NCBI RefSeq assembly: GCF_009796285.1
Contig: NZ_CP047020.1
Span: 2,232,001 to 2,296,000, forward strand
DNA: 64,000 nucleotides
DNA from: Streptomyces broussonetiae
GTDB taxonomy: Bacteria; Actinomycetota; Actinomycetes; Streptomycetales; Streptomycetaceae
Reading direction: 5' to 3'
The position numbers and the translations under genes were made by a program. The notes below the pieces were generated by a model. That model did no database searches. It saw nothing but the letters and a program-made list of their open reading frames with translations, and was not told the origin of the DNA. Position 1 is the first letter of the stretch. The number at the start of each line of letters is the position of its first letter. Positions 50,940-63,498 of the stretch are shown one piece after another.

Positions 50940-52255
50940 GTGACAAAAGTGGCCCCCACGGGTGCCTTGCCTATGAACTGTCCGACTATGGCGGGCGGTC
51001 GGCGCCGACCCGGCCCACCTCGGTGGCCTGATAAGAAGCCTGCCCGGCCCCAAAGGGCCGTGGCCCGTCACAGTTCTGCCTCGAAGTGACCTCTCCCGGG
51101 CACGGCGCCGGTCCGCAGCGACCGGGACCACCGCCTCACGGAGAGGAACCCTGATCGCGTGAACACCATTGTCGCCCAGGCGCATTCATTCATCATCGGC
51201 GTCGACACCCACGCCAAAACGCACACTTACGCCGTGCTCGCCTCCAGTGGTGAGCACCTGGGCACGGAGGCATTCCCCAACACCCACGCTGGCAGGGCAC
51301 GAGCCATCAACTGGGCTGGACGTCGCACTGGTGGAGACCTCGGTGCTCTGTGGGTGATCGAGGGGGCGGGCAGTTACGGAGCCCAGATCGCCCGCCAGAC
51401 GGCACGCGCCGGCTACCAGGTGGTTGAAGCCGCCAGAATGGGCCGCGCCGGCCGCCGCGGCATCGGCAAATCCGACCCGATCGACGCCCGGCGGATAGCC
51501 GCTGCCGTGCTTCCGCTCCCCGAAGAACAGCTGCGCACTCCACGAATGGACGAGGGGGTTCGGGCGGCAGCACAGATCCTCCTCACCTCCCGGGACGAGC
51601 TCACCAGCGAGCGGACCAGGGCCGTGAACGCCTTGACTGCCCTTGTGCGCATCGCCGACCTCGGCATAGACGCCCGCCGTCCCCTCAGCGCCAGGCAGAT
51701 CGGCGAAATCGCCCGCTGGCGCCCCCGTGAGGAGGACCTCGCCGCCACGACGGCCCGCACCGAGGCCGTCCGTCTGGCCAAGAGGATCCTCGCCCTTGAC
51801 ACGGAAATCGCGGACAACATGAACCGGATAGGCGAGCTCGTTGACGCCAGCCCTGCGGCCGGCCTCCCCGAGGAAACAGGGATCGGCCCCGTCACCGCTG
51901 CCACCGTCCTGGTCGCCTGGTCCCACCCGGGACGGGTCCGTGACGAGGCCGCGTTCGCCGCCCTCGCCGGAGTGAGCCCCATACCCGCCTCCTCGGGCAA
52001 CACCACTCGCCACCGCCTCAATCGCGGCGGCGACAGGCGTCTCAACCGAGCTCTGAACGTCATCGCGATGGTCCGCATGGTGCATCACCCGCAAACCCGC
52101 GCCTACGTTGACCGACGGCGGGCCGAAGGCAAGACAGACCGCGAGATCCGCCGCTGCCTCAAGCGCTACCTCGCCCGACGCCTCTACCGTCATCTCAACA
52201 ACGCCGCCGCGGCCGAATTGGGGGTTGACGGGACATAGAAGCTTCATAGAGGCAC
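50940..52255 (+). mobile_element. IS110-family element 2 (ends approximate)
   Basis: A second complete IS110-type element in tandem and the same orientation. Its right end must lie between the transposase stop (52238) and the arg-operon terminator at 52261. The left end is somewhere in 50900-51000. The ~200 bases before its transposase, with stems such as GGCCCCAAAGGGCC, are the place to look for its bridge RNA. Confidence 0.6.
51159..52238 (+). CDS. IS110-family transposase (element 2)
   Basis: A 359-residue DEDD transposase, shorter than that of element 1. The N-terminal domain has IIGVDTHAKTHTYAV (Asp), ALWVIEGAGSYG (Glu) and GKSDPIDARRIA (Asp, Asp). The C-terminal domain has GIGPVTAATVLVAW and SSGNTTRHRLNRGGDRRLNRALN with the catalytic Ser. 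No frameshift is visible. It differs so much from element 1 that the two arrived separately. GTG 51159 has GAGAGGAA upstream. Confidence 0.88.
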   Translation: MNTIVAQAHSFIIGVDTHAKTHTYAVLASSGEHLGTEAFPNTHAGRARAINWAGRRTGGDLGALWVIEGAGSYGAQIARQTARAGYQVVEAARMGRAGRRGIGKSDPIDARRIAAAVLPLPEEQLRTPRMDEGVRAAAQILLTSRDELTSERTRAVNALTALVRIADLGIDARRPLSARQIGEIARWRPREEDLAATTARTEAVRLAKRILALDTEIADNMNRIGELVDASPAAGLPEETGIGPVTAATVLVAWSHPGRVRDEAAFAALAGVSPIPASSGNTTRHRLNRGGDRRLNRALNVIAMVRMVHHPQTRAYVDRRRAEGKTDREIRRCLKRYLARRLYRHLNNAAAAELGVDGT

Positions 52256-52260
52256 CCCCC

Positions 52261-52312
52261 CGCCCGCCCGTCGCGGAAGATCACCTTCCCGGTCTCCGCC
52301 GACGGGTGGGCG
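52261..52312 (-). terminator. Terminator of the arginine operon
   Basis: Thirteen-base arms CGCCCGCCCGTCG and CGACGGGTGGGCG (one wobble) with an inner loop, 13 bases past the argR stop. Confidence 0.65.
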
Positions 52313-52324
52313 CCGTATGCGGGC

Positions 52325-52867
52325 TCAGTTCCCGTTCTGGGCCAGTCGCAGCAGATGGTCCGCCAGTGCCTGGCCGCCGGTCGGATTCCGGCTGATCAGC
52401 ATCAGGGTGTCGTCACCGGCGATGGTGCCGAGGATGTCGTGCAGCTCGGCCTGGTCGATGGCCGAGGCGAGGAACTGGGCGGCACCCGGCGGGGTGCGCA
52501 GGACCACGAGGTTGGCCGAGGCCTCGGCGGAGATCAGCAGCTCCTGGGACAGGCGCCGCATCCGCTCCTCCTTCGCCGACTCGCCCAGCGGCGCACGCGG
52601 GGTGCGAAAGCCGCCCTCGCTCGGCACCGCGTAGATCAGGTCGCCGTCGGTGTTGCGGATCTTCACCGCGTTCAGCTCGTCGAGGTCCCGGGAGAGCGTC
52701 GCCTGGGTGACGCTCAGCCCGTCGTCGGCGAGCAGCTTGGCCAGCTGGCTCTGCGACCGCACCGGCTGCCGGTTGAGGATGTCCACGATCCGGCGGTGCC
52801 GTGCGGTGCGGGTCTGCGGTACGGCCGGGCCGGCACCCGCCTGGTCGTGTTCCTGCGACTCGCTCAT
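52325..52867 (-). CDS. argR: Arginine repressor ArgR
   Basis: A 180-residue ArgR. The winged helix-turn-helix is [44 protein letters not shown] (residues ~22-66). The C-terminal hexamer/arginine domain has [24 protein letters not shown] and [14 protein letters not shown], with the GDD that binds arginine. With arginine bound, it represses the arg genes and often controls other pathways. It is the last gene of the operon, seven bases after argD, so it is co-produced with the enzymes it controls. Confidence 0.95.
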   Translation of the reverse strand: MSESQEHDQAGAGPAVPQTRTARHRRIVDILNRQPVRSQSQLAKLLADDGLSVTQATLSRDLDELNAVKIRNTDGDLIYAVPSEGGFRTPRAPLGESAKEERMRRLSQELLISAEASANLVVLRTPPGAAQFLASAIDQAELHDILGTIAGDDTLMLISRNPTGGQALADHLLRLAQNGN

Positions 52868-52874
52868 CGTCGTC

Positions 52875-54079
<1,205 letters not shown>

Positions 54080-54083
<4 letters not shown>

Positions 54084-54984
54084 GACTTGTCCCCCTCGGC
54101 TTCGTCGGGCACGACCATGGTGCCGATGCCCTCGTCGGTGAAGATCTCCAGCAGGATCGAGTGCTGGACCCGGCCGTCGATGACGCGGGCTGTGCGCACG
54201 CCGCCTCGCACGGCGTGCAGACAGCCCTCCATCTTGGGCACCATGCCGGAACTCAACTCCGGCAGCAGTTTTTCCAGTTGGGACGCGGTGAGCCGGCTGA
54301 TCACCTCGTCGGAGTGCGGCCAGTCCTCGTAGAGTCCCTCGACGTCGGTGAGGACCATGAGGGTTTCGGCGCCCAGAGCAGCAGCGAGTGCCGCAGCCGC
54401 CGTATCAGCATTGACGTTGTAGACATGTCCGTCGTCCTGGGAGCGGGCGATGGAGGAGACGACCGGGATCCGGCCGTCCGCGAGCAGGGCCTCGATCGCT
54501 CCGGTGTCGATCTCGGTGATCTCGCCGACCCGGCCGATGTCGACCGGCTCGCCGTCGATCTGCGGGGTGTGCCTCGTGGCGGTGATGGTGTGCGCGTCCT
54601 CGCCGGTGAGGCCGACGGCGAACGGGCCGTGCTGGTTGAGCAGGCCGACCAGCTCGCGCTGCACCTGGCCGGCCAGCACCATCCGTACGACGTCCATGGC
54701 GTCCTCGGTGGTGACGCGCAGGCCCGCCTTGAACTCGCTGACGATGCCGTGCCGGTCGAGGGCGGCGCTGATCTGCGGGCCGCCGCCGTGCACGACGACG
54801 GGCTTGAGGCCGGCGTGCCTGAGGAAGACGACGTCCTGGGCGAAGGCGGCCTTCAGGTCCTCGTCCACCATGGCGTTGCCGCCGAACTTGATGACGACGA
54901 TCCTGCCGTGGTGCCGGGTGAGCCAGGGCAGCGCCTCGATGAGGATCTGGGCCTTCGGCAGGGCCGTGTGCTTACGCGTGGTGC

Positions 54985-54988
<4 letters not shown>
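54080..54988 (-). CDS. argB: Acetylglutamate kinase
   Basis: A 302-residue amino-acid kinase. It has [16 protein letters not shown] (phosphate-binding, Lys), [14 protein letters not shown] (acetylglutamate), [22 protein letters not shown] and VLTDVEGLY (nucleotide), plus GGMVPK-like [11 protein letters not shown]. The N-terminal helix of ~25 residues before the kinase core is the mark of arginine-sensitive, hexameric enzymes, so feedback inhibition by arginine is likely (inference). ATG 54988 overlaps the argJ stop (ATGA). Confidence 0.95.
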
Positions 54989-57216
<2,228 letters not shown>

Positions 57217-57336
57217 AACTGCTGCGGAACGACGGCGTGCGCCGGTGATCAGGAAACTATGGGCAGGCTCCGGCGAGGACAACAGGAGTTTTCGCCATGG
57301 AAAAGCCCCACGGAAGGGCGGCCGACGGCGGCGCCG

Positions 57337-57924
57337 TCACCGGTCCTTGCGGGCCGCGTAGGCCCGGGCCGCCCGGACCCGGTTGCCGCATCGGGTGGTG
57401 CACCAGCGGCGGGCACCGTGGGAGCGCAGGAACCAGCGGGCGCACCCCTGAGCCGAACACTCGGCGAGCTGGGCGGCGTCGGCGCCGGTGAGGAGGTCGG
57501 CCGCGTCCTCGGCGAGCAGAAAGAGCGGCGCGGCGGCCGGGTTGCCGGCATCGGGGACGTCGGCACGGCGCGGGCCGTCGGCACCCCAGTCGAGCCGGGG
57601 GGTGGCGGGCGCGGCCGCGAGAGCCGCGTTCAGGGTGTCGAGGGGCGCGTCGGCCGGGTGCGTTCCGGTGGCCCGGGCCTCGAACAGGGCGCGCAGCGCC
57701 TCGCGCAGGGCGCACAGCCGGCCCGACTGCCTGCCGTCGAGGTCCACCCGGTCGGGCAGCAGCCCGTGCCGGACCAGCCACAGATGGGCGGCCTCGGTGC
57801 CGTCGAGCAGGTCGACCCGGCCGTGACTGACGGCGAACCGTGTGTTGACCAGCGCCAGCGAGACATAACGGTCCTCGCCGGGGACCGGGAGCTGATGCAG
57901 GTAGACAGAGGCCTCGTGATCCAC
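57337..57924 (-). CDS. CGNR zinc-finger (ABATE domain) regulator
   Basis: A 195-residue protein of the same family as that at 6341. The ABATE-like part has DRYVSLALVNTRFAV, then a helical middle. The zinc finger has CSAQGCARWFLRSHGARRWCTTRCGNRVRAARAYAARK (four Cys, CGNR, basic tail). The start is probably GTG 57924. The frame goes on far upstream, but that is antisense to the desulfurase gene. It is divergent from that gene across about 100 bases. Confidence 0.82.
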   Translation of the reverse strand: MDHEASVYLHQLPVPGEDRYVSLALVNTRFAVSHGRVDLLDGTEAAHLWLVRHGLLPDRVDLDGRQSGRLCALREALRALFEARATGTHPADAPLDTLNAALAAAPATPRLDWGADGPRRADVPDAGNPAAAPLFLLAEDAADLLTGADAAQLAECSAQGCARWFLRSHGARRWCTTRCGNRVRAARAYAARKDR

Positions 57925-58020
57925 GGTCCTGATGGTAATCCTTGCGGTTCTCCATGAGGAGGGCTTAGCGTGACTCACGGTGAATTTCCCGAAAGCCGTG
58001 AGAAGAACCGTGAGAGGTGA

Positions 58021-59259
<1,239 letters not shown>

Positions 59260-59272
59260 TCGCGGAAAGACC

Positions 59273-59303
59273 TTGACCTGGAGCGCGCTCCAGGTTCTAC
59301 CGT
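59273..59303 (+). promoter_or_regulatory. MerR-type promoter with perfect palindrome
   Basis: TTGACC (-35), a 19-base spacer, TACCGT (-10). The spacer region holds the perfect 20-base palindrome ACCTGGAGCGCGCTCCAGGT. A 19-base spacer with a central palindrome is typical of MerR-controlled promoters. Confidence 0.7.
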
Positions 59304-59310
59304 TGTTGTC

Positions 59311-59736
59311 ATGACCAGCGGACAGCCTCTCCCGCAGGACCGGGAAGCGTCGTGGACCATCGCCCAGGTCGCCGAGCGCACGGGCCTGAGCCACGACACG
59401 TTGCGGTACTACGAGAAGGCCGGCCTGATCGAGCGGGTCGGCCGGACCACCGGCAACCAGCGTCGCTACGAGGCGGCGGACCTGCTCTGGCTGGAATTCC
59501 TGCTGCGGCTGCGCGAGACGGGCATGTCGATCTCCGACATGCAGCGTTACGCCCGGTTGCGGGCGGAAGGGGACACGACGGTCGCCGACCGGCTGGCGAT
59601 GCTCCGGGAGCACCGCGCCGAACTGGCCGACCGCATGCGGGCACTGCGGCGCAACGCCTCCGCGCTGGACGACAAGATCGAGCACTATGAGCGGCTGCTG
59701 GACGAACAGCGGCCGGGAACGGACGAGCAGGCATGA
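59311..59736 (+). CDS. MerR-family regulator
   Basis: A 141-residue MerR regulator: winged HTH TIAQVAERTGLSHDTLRYYEKAGLIERVGRTTGNQRRYEAADLLWL (residues ~16-61), then the dimer coiled coil to residue ~130. There is no C-terminal effector domain and no Cys, so metal or redox sensing by thiols is unlikely. The start ATG 59311 has no ribosome site and lies about eight bases after the -10 box, which suggests a leaderless mRNA. It is coupled to the next gene by ATGA. Confidence 0.88.
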   Translation: MTSGQPLPQDREASWTIAQVAERTGLSHDTLRYYEKAGLIERVGRTTGNQRRYEAADLLWLEFLLRLRETGMSISDMQRYARLRAEGDTTVADRLAMLREHRAELADRMRALRRNASALDDKIEHYERLLDEQRPGTDEQA

Positions 59737-60170
59737 GCGAGAGCACCACCCGTGAAGAGCGCTTCGCCCACGGCCTGGAGGTCCTCAAGAAGGTGGACGG
59801 CGAGGCCGGGCAGCGGGTCGTCGACTCGCTCGCCGACATCAGCCCCGAGCTGGGCCACCAGATCGTCACCTGGGCCTTCGGGGAGATCTACGACCGTCCC
59901 GGACTCGCCCCGCGCGACCGGCAGTTGGTCACCCTCGGCATGCTCACCGCGCTCGGCGGCTGCGAGGCCCAGCTGGACGTGCATGTGAACGCCGCCCTGA
60001 ACGTGGGCCTCACGCCGGAGCAGATCACGGAGGCCCTGCTGCACTCCGCCGTCTACTGCGGCATACCCAAGGCGCTCAACGCGACCTTCGCCGCGAAGAA
60101 GGTCTTCGCCGAGCGTGGGCTGCTGCCGCTCGGACAGCGGCCCACGGGGCAGCCGGCTGCTTCTGCCTGA
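59733..60170 (+). CDS. Carboxymuconolactone-decarboxylase-family protein
   Basis: A 145-residue all-helical protein of the CMD/AhpD family. The conserved block is LVTLGMLTALGGCEAQLDVHVNAALNVGLTPEQITEALLHSAVYCGIPKALNA. Only one Cys stands in the place where AhpD peroxidases have Cys-x2-Cys, so a decarboxylase-like or unknown role is more likely than peroxidase. Its ATG overlaps the MerR stop, making it the direct target of that regulator. Confidence 0.85.
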   Translation: MSESTTREERFAHGLEVLKKVDGEAGQRVVDSLADISPELGHQIVTWAFGEIYDRPGLAPRDRQLVTLGMLTALGGCEAQLDVHVNAALNVGLTPEQITEALLHSAVYCGIPKALNATFAAKKVFAERGLLPLGQRPTGQPAASA

Positions 60171-60321
60171 TCCCGGGGAACGTGACGGAGTCCGCCGGGA
60201 AGGTGCAGGTGAACGCACCGGACCGCGGTCTGTGCTGCGAACGGCACAATGCCGCACGGCAGAATAGGGAAGAGGTACGGGCACGCCTGCGGGGCGGGCG
60301 GTGCCGGGAAGGAGTGCGGCG

Positions 60322-60765
60322 ATGGGAGAGTTCTGGCCGGTCGCCGATGTGCTGGCCCATCTGGCCGGACGCTGGCGTGTCGAGCGGAGCGTGCACGATC
60401 GGGCGAGCGGGGACGAGGGACGCTTCGTCGGGGCGACCCTCTTCGGCCCGCTGGCCGGCGGCGGGCTGCTGCACGAGGAGTCCGGGGACTTCACCTGGCA
60501 GGGCGTGACCCGGCCCGCGACCCGGACGCTGCGCTTCCTGCCGGGGGCCGCCCCGGGCACGGCCGACGTACGCTTCGCCGACGGACGGCCCTTCCACCTG
60601 CTGGACCTCGGCACGGGGCGGTACGTCGCCGACCATCCGTGCGCGGCCGATCTCTACCGGGGTGAGTTCACCGTTCCGGACGCCGACCACTGGCGCACCG
60701 TCTGGCGCGTCGGCGGACCCGCGAAAGACCTCCTGCTCACCACCGACTACGTGCGCGAGGGCTGA
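60322..60765 (+). CDS. DUF6314-like protein
   Basis: A 147-residue protein, starting at ATG 60322 with AAGGAG before it. The sequence has the pattern LAHLAGRWRVERSVHDRASGDEGRFVGATLF, EESGDFTWQG, and a C-terminal VWRVGGPAKDLLLTTDYVR, a lipocalin-like barrel typical of the DUF6314 family. No catalytic residues are evident, so ligand binding is likely. Its last 19 bases overlap the convergent phosphatase-like gene. Confidence 0.7.
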   Translation: MGEFWPVADVLAHLAGRWRVERSVHDRASGDEGRFVGATLFGPLAGGGLLHEESGDFTWQGVTRPATRTLRFLPGAAPGTADVRFADGRPFHLLDLGTGRYVADHPCAADLYRGEFTVPDADHWRTVWRVGGPAKDLLLTTDYVREG

Positions 60766-61340
60766 GCGGAAGCGGCGTCGAAGCGGAGGTTCCAGCGGCC
60801 CGCGCGGCCGGTCACGCTGGTCGTGGACAGCGGGCGCACGTCGATGTTCCAGTAGGTCGCGGGCGGCGCCTTCAGGGCGTAGACCAGGGCCGCACGGACC
60901 ACGGCGGGTTCGGCGACGGCGACGATCCGGGCACCGTCCTCCGCCGGCCGGGTGTCGAGCCAGCCGCCGACCCGGGAGATGAACGCCAGCAGGGACTCGC
61001 CGCCGTGCGGGGTGGCACGGGGATCGGCGAGCCAGGCGTCCACCGCGTCCGGCTCGCGGGCCATCGCCTCGCCCAGGGTCAGCCCGCGCCAGCGGCCCAT
61101 GTCGCAGTCCCGCAGCGCCGGCTGGACCAGCGGGGTGTACCCCAGGACGTCACCGGTGGCCCGGCTGCGCGGGGTCGGCGAACAGTAGCGCAGCTCGGCG
61201 CCGGCCAGCGGCAGCAGGTCCCCGGCGACGCGCTGCACCTCGTCCCAGCCGGCCTGGTCCAGCGGCCGGTCGTCCTCGAAGCGCTCCGCGAGCAGCGGGG
61301 CGCTGCGCGCGGCGGCGACAAAGGTCACCCTCAGTGGCAT
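60747..61340 (-). CDS. Histidine-phosphatase-fold protein, active site lost
   Basis: A 197-residue protein with the phosphoglycerate-mutase fold: RYCSPTPRSRATGDVLGYTP (second motif), DCDMGRWRGLTLGEAMAREPDAVDAW, GGESLLAFISRVGGWLD, and a C-terminal core. But the RHG motif at the N-terminus is replaced (VTFVAAARSAP), and the second catalytic His is gone too (VAVAEPAVVRAAL where S-H-G is expected). It is thus probably not a phosphatase but a binding or regulatory protein. ATG 61340 matches family starts. Confidence 0.78.
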   Translation of the reverse strand: MPLRVTFVAAARSAPLLAERFEDDRPLDQAGWDEVQRVAGDLLPLAGAELRYCSPTPRSRATGDVLGYTPLVQPALRDCDMGRWRGLTLGEAMAREPDAVDAWLADPRATPHGGESLLAFISRVGGWLDTRPAEDGARIVAVAEPAVVRAALVYALKAPPATYWNIDVRPLSTTSVTGRAGRWNLRFDAASAQPSRT

Positions 61341-61459
61341 GCGGTGATGGTGAGCCGCGACGGAACGCAGGTCAAGGGGTGTTGCCTGTGAGTTACGCCG
61401 GGTGTGCGGGCGCCTACTCGAAAAGTCTCCGTTCGGAAGGCTCCTGCTCGAAAGGTTCC

Positions 61460-61897
61460 TCACTCGAAGAGGTGGATCATCCACTCCTCGGGCCGCTCCA
61501 GCGGAGCGAAGCCCACCTTCTCGTACACCGCGTGCGCGTCCGCCGTGGCGAGCAGCATGCGGCGCAGGCCGTACGGCTTCAGGTGATCACGGACGCGGCC
61601 GACGAAGGCCGTGCCGACACCCTTGCCGCGCACCGACGGGTCGACGTACACATCGGCGAGCCAGGCGAACAGCGCCTGATCGGTGACCACGCGCGCGTAC
61701 GCCACCTGCTCCCCGGTGGCCGTGTCGTACATCCCGAAGTTGATCGACGACGCCATCGCCCGCTCGTGCTTCTCGCGGGGCCGGCCGATCGCCCAGTAGG
61801 CGTCGGTGGACAGCCAGCCATGGACGCGCTCGACGTCCACGCGGGCGGTGTCGGCCGAGAACTCGTAGCCGTCGGGGAGGTCCGATGTCTCGCTCAT
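61460..61897 (-). CDS. GNAT N-acetyltransferase
   Basis: A 145-residue GNAT. It has VAYARVVTDQALFAWLADVYVDPSVRGKGVGTAFVGRVRDHL (motif A with acetyl-CoA loop R-G-K-G-V-G) and RRMLLATADAHAVYEKVGFAPL (motif B). This short form resembles YitI/ElaA-like GNATs whose substrates are small or unknown. A standalone gene; ATG 61897. Confidence 0.85.
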   Translation of the reverse strand: MSETSDLPDGYEFSADTARVDVERVHGWLSTDAYWAIGRPREKHERAMASSINFGMYDTATGEQVAYARVVTDQALFAWLADVYVDPSVRGKGVGTAFVGRVRDHLKPYGLRRMLLATADAHAVYEKVGFAPLERPEEWMIHLFE

Positions 61898-62006
61898 CGG
61901 ATGATGATCGCAGGGATGTCAGTGGCACCTGACATCCTTTTCGTTCGTCGTCGCCCTCGGCCGAGTTCGCGTCGCCGGAGTTCGGCAGCGCCCGGGTGAT
62001 TCTGCC

Positions 62007-63470
62007 CTAGAACACCTCGTCGCAGGCCGCCCGCAGCCGCCGCACACCCTCCGTGATCTCTCCGGTCCCGGCCACCGCCGCGAAGCTCAGCCGCAGGTGG
62101 GCGGCAGGGGGTTCGGCGCTGAAGTACGGGCGGCCCGGGGTGAGGGCGACGCCCGCGCGCAGGGCGGCCGCGGTGAGCGCGGACTCTCCCCCGGAGCCGA
62201 AAGCCTGGTCGGTGCCCCCAGTGCCGTCGGGCAGGCGCAGCCAGAGGTGGTAGCCGCCGGACGGGATGTGCGGCAGGGCGAGTTCGGGCAGGTGCGTCGC
62301 GAGCGCGGCCGTCATCGCGTCGCGCCGTTCCTTCAACTCGGCCGACAGCGCCCGCAGATGGCGCGGCCAGGCCGGGGAGCCCACCAGTTCCAGGGCCGCC
62401 TCCTGCAGCGGCCGGGGCACGAAGAAGCTGTCCACGACCTGGATGGCGCGCAGGCGCTCCAGCACCGGCCCGTGCGCGGCCAGGGCGCTCACCCGGAAAC
62501 TGGGCGAGGTCGCCTTGGTCAGTGAGCCGACGTGCACAACAACGCCGTCCGGGTCGTCGGCGGCCAGCGGGCGGGGCAGCGGGCCCGCGTCGGCGTGCAC
62601 GAGGCGCCGCACGAAGTCGTCCTCGACGACGAACGCGCCGGCCTCACGGGCGATGCGCAGCACCTCGGCGCGCCGCTCGGGGGCCAGCACGGCACCGGTC
62701 GGGTTCTGGAACAGGGGCTGGCAGACGAACACCCGGGCACCACTGGCCCGGAAGGCGTCCGCGAGCAGCTCGGGCCGCACGCCGTCGGGGTCCACGGGCA
62801 CCGGTACCGGGCGCAGTCCGGCGGCGCGCGCGAGCGCCAGCATGCCCGGGTAGGTCGGTGACTCCACGAGCACGGGGGCGCCGGGCGGGGCGAGCGCGCG
62901 CAGGGCGGTGGCCAGGGCGGACTGCCCGCCCGCCGCGATCAGCACCTCGGCTGCGGTGACGGCCCCGCCGATGCCGCGCGCGAACCATTCCCGCAGCTCG
63001 GGCAGCCCCTCCAGGGGCGGCCTCCCCCAGACGCCGGGCCGCCGTCCGGCCCGGGCCAGGGCCGCCGCCATGGCCCGCTCGGGCTGGAGGGAGGGGTGCA
63101 GATAGCCGCCGTTGAACTCCAGCACACCGGGCGGCGGGACGGCCAGCGAGACCGTGACCCCCGAGGCGTCCACCGTGCGCGGGACGAGTTCGGCGGCGCC
63201 GTCGGCGCTCAGCGCGACCTCCTGCCAGGAGGTGTCCCCGGCCGGGGTCCCCGCCGCGCGCGGCCGGGCCCGGAAGGCACCGGCCCCGGGCCGGGTGACC
63301 ACCAGCCCCTCGGCGGCCAGCTGGGCCAGCGCCCGCGAGACGGTCACCGGACTCACCCGGAACCGCTCGACCAGCGCCCGGCTCGACGGGAGCTTTCCCC
63401 CTGGAGAGTAGCGGTCAAGGTCCCTTCGGAGAAGATCCGCCAATTCGCTGACACTGCTACGCTGATGCAT
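62007..63470 (-). CDS. MocR-type GntR-aminotransferase regulator
   Basis: A 487-residue fusion. Residues ~5-75 are a GntR winged helix (SELADLLRRDLDRYSPGGKLPSSRALVERFRVSPVTVSRALAQLAAEGLV). Residues ~115-487 are a fold-type-I aminotransferase domain, with the PLP lysine in VVHVGSLTKATSPSFRVSALA. MocR proteins use PLP or its amino-acid adducts as signal. The start ATG 63470 lies in the same CATG as the start of the divergent exporter, which it likely regulates. Confidence 0.9.
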   Translation of the reverse strand: MHQRSSVSELADLLRRDLDRYSPGGKLPSSRALVERFRVSPVTVSRALAQLAAEGLVVTRPGAGAFRARPRAAGTPAGDTSWQEVALSADGAAELVPRTVDASGVTVSLAVPPPGVLEFNGGYLHPSLQPERAMAAALARAGRRPGVWGRPPLEGLPELREWFARGIGGAVTAAEVLIAAGGQSALATALRALAPPGAPVLVESPTYPGMLALARAAGLRPVPVPVDPDGVRPELLADAFRASGARVFVCQPLFQNPTGAVLAPERRAEVLRIAREAGAFVVEDDFVRRLVHADAGPLPRPLAADDPDGVVVHVGSLTKATSPSFRVSALAAHGPVLERLRAIQVVDSFFVPRPLQEAALELVGSPAWPRHLRALSAELKERRDAMTAALATHLPELALPHIPSGGYHLWLRLPDGTGGTDQAFGSGGESALTAAALRAGVALTPGRPYFSAEPPAAHLRLSFAAVAGTGEITEGVRRLRAACDEVF

Positions 63471-63498
63471 GAAGACACAGAGTAGCGCTACTGCATCA
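63463..63498. promoter_or_regulatory. Palindromic sites in the MocR/EamA divergent start
   Basis: TGATGCA (63463-63469) and TGCATCA (63492-63498) form an inverted repeat across both start codons, with the palindrome AGTAGCGCTACT (63481-63492) inside. This is the probable MocR operator. Confidence 0.5.
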
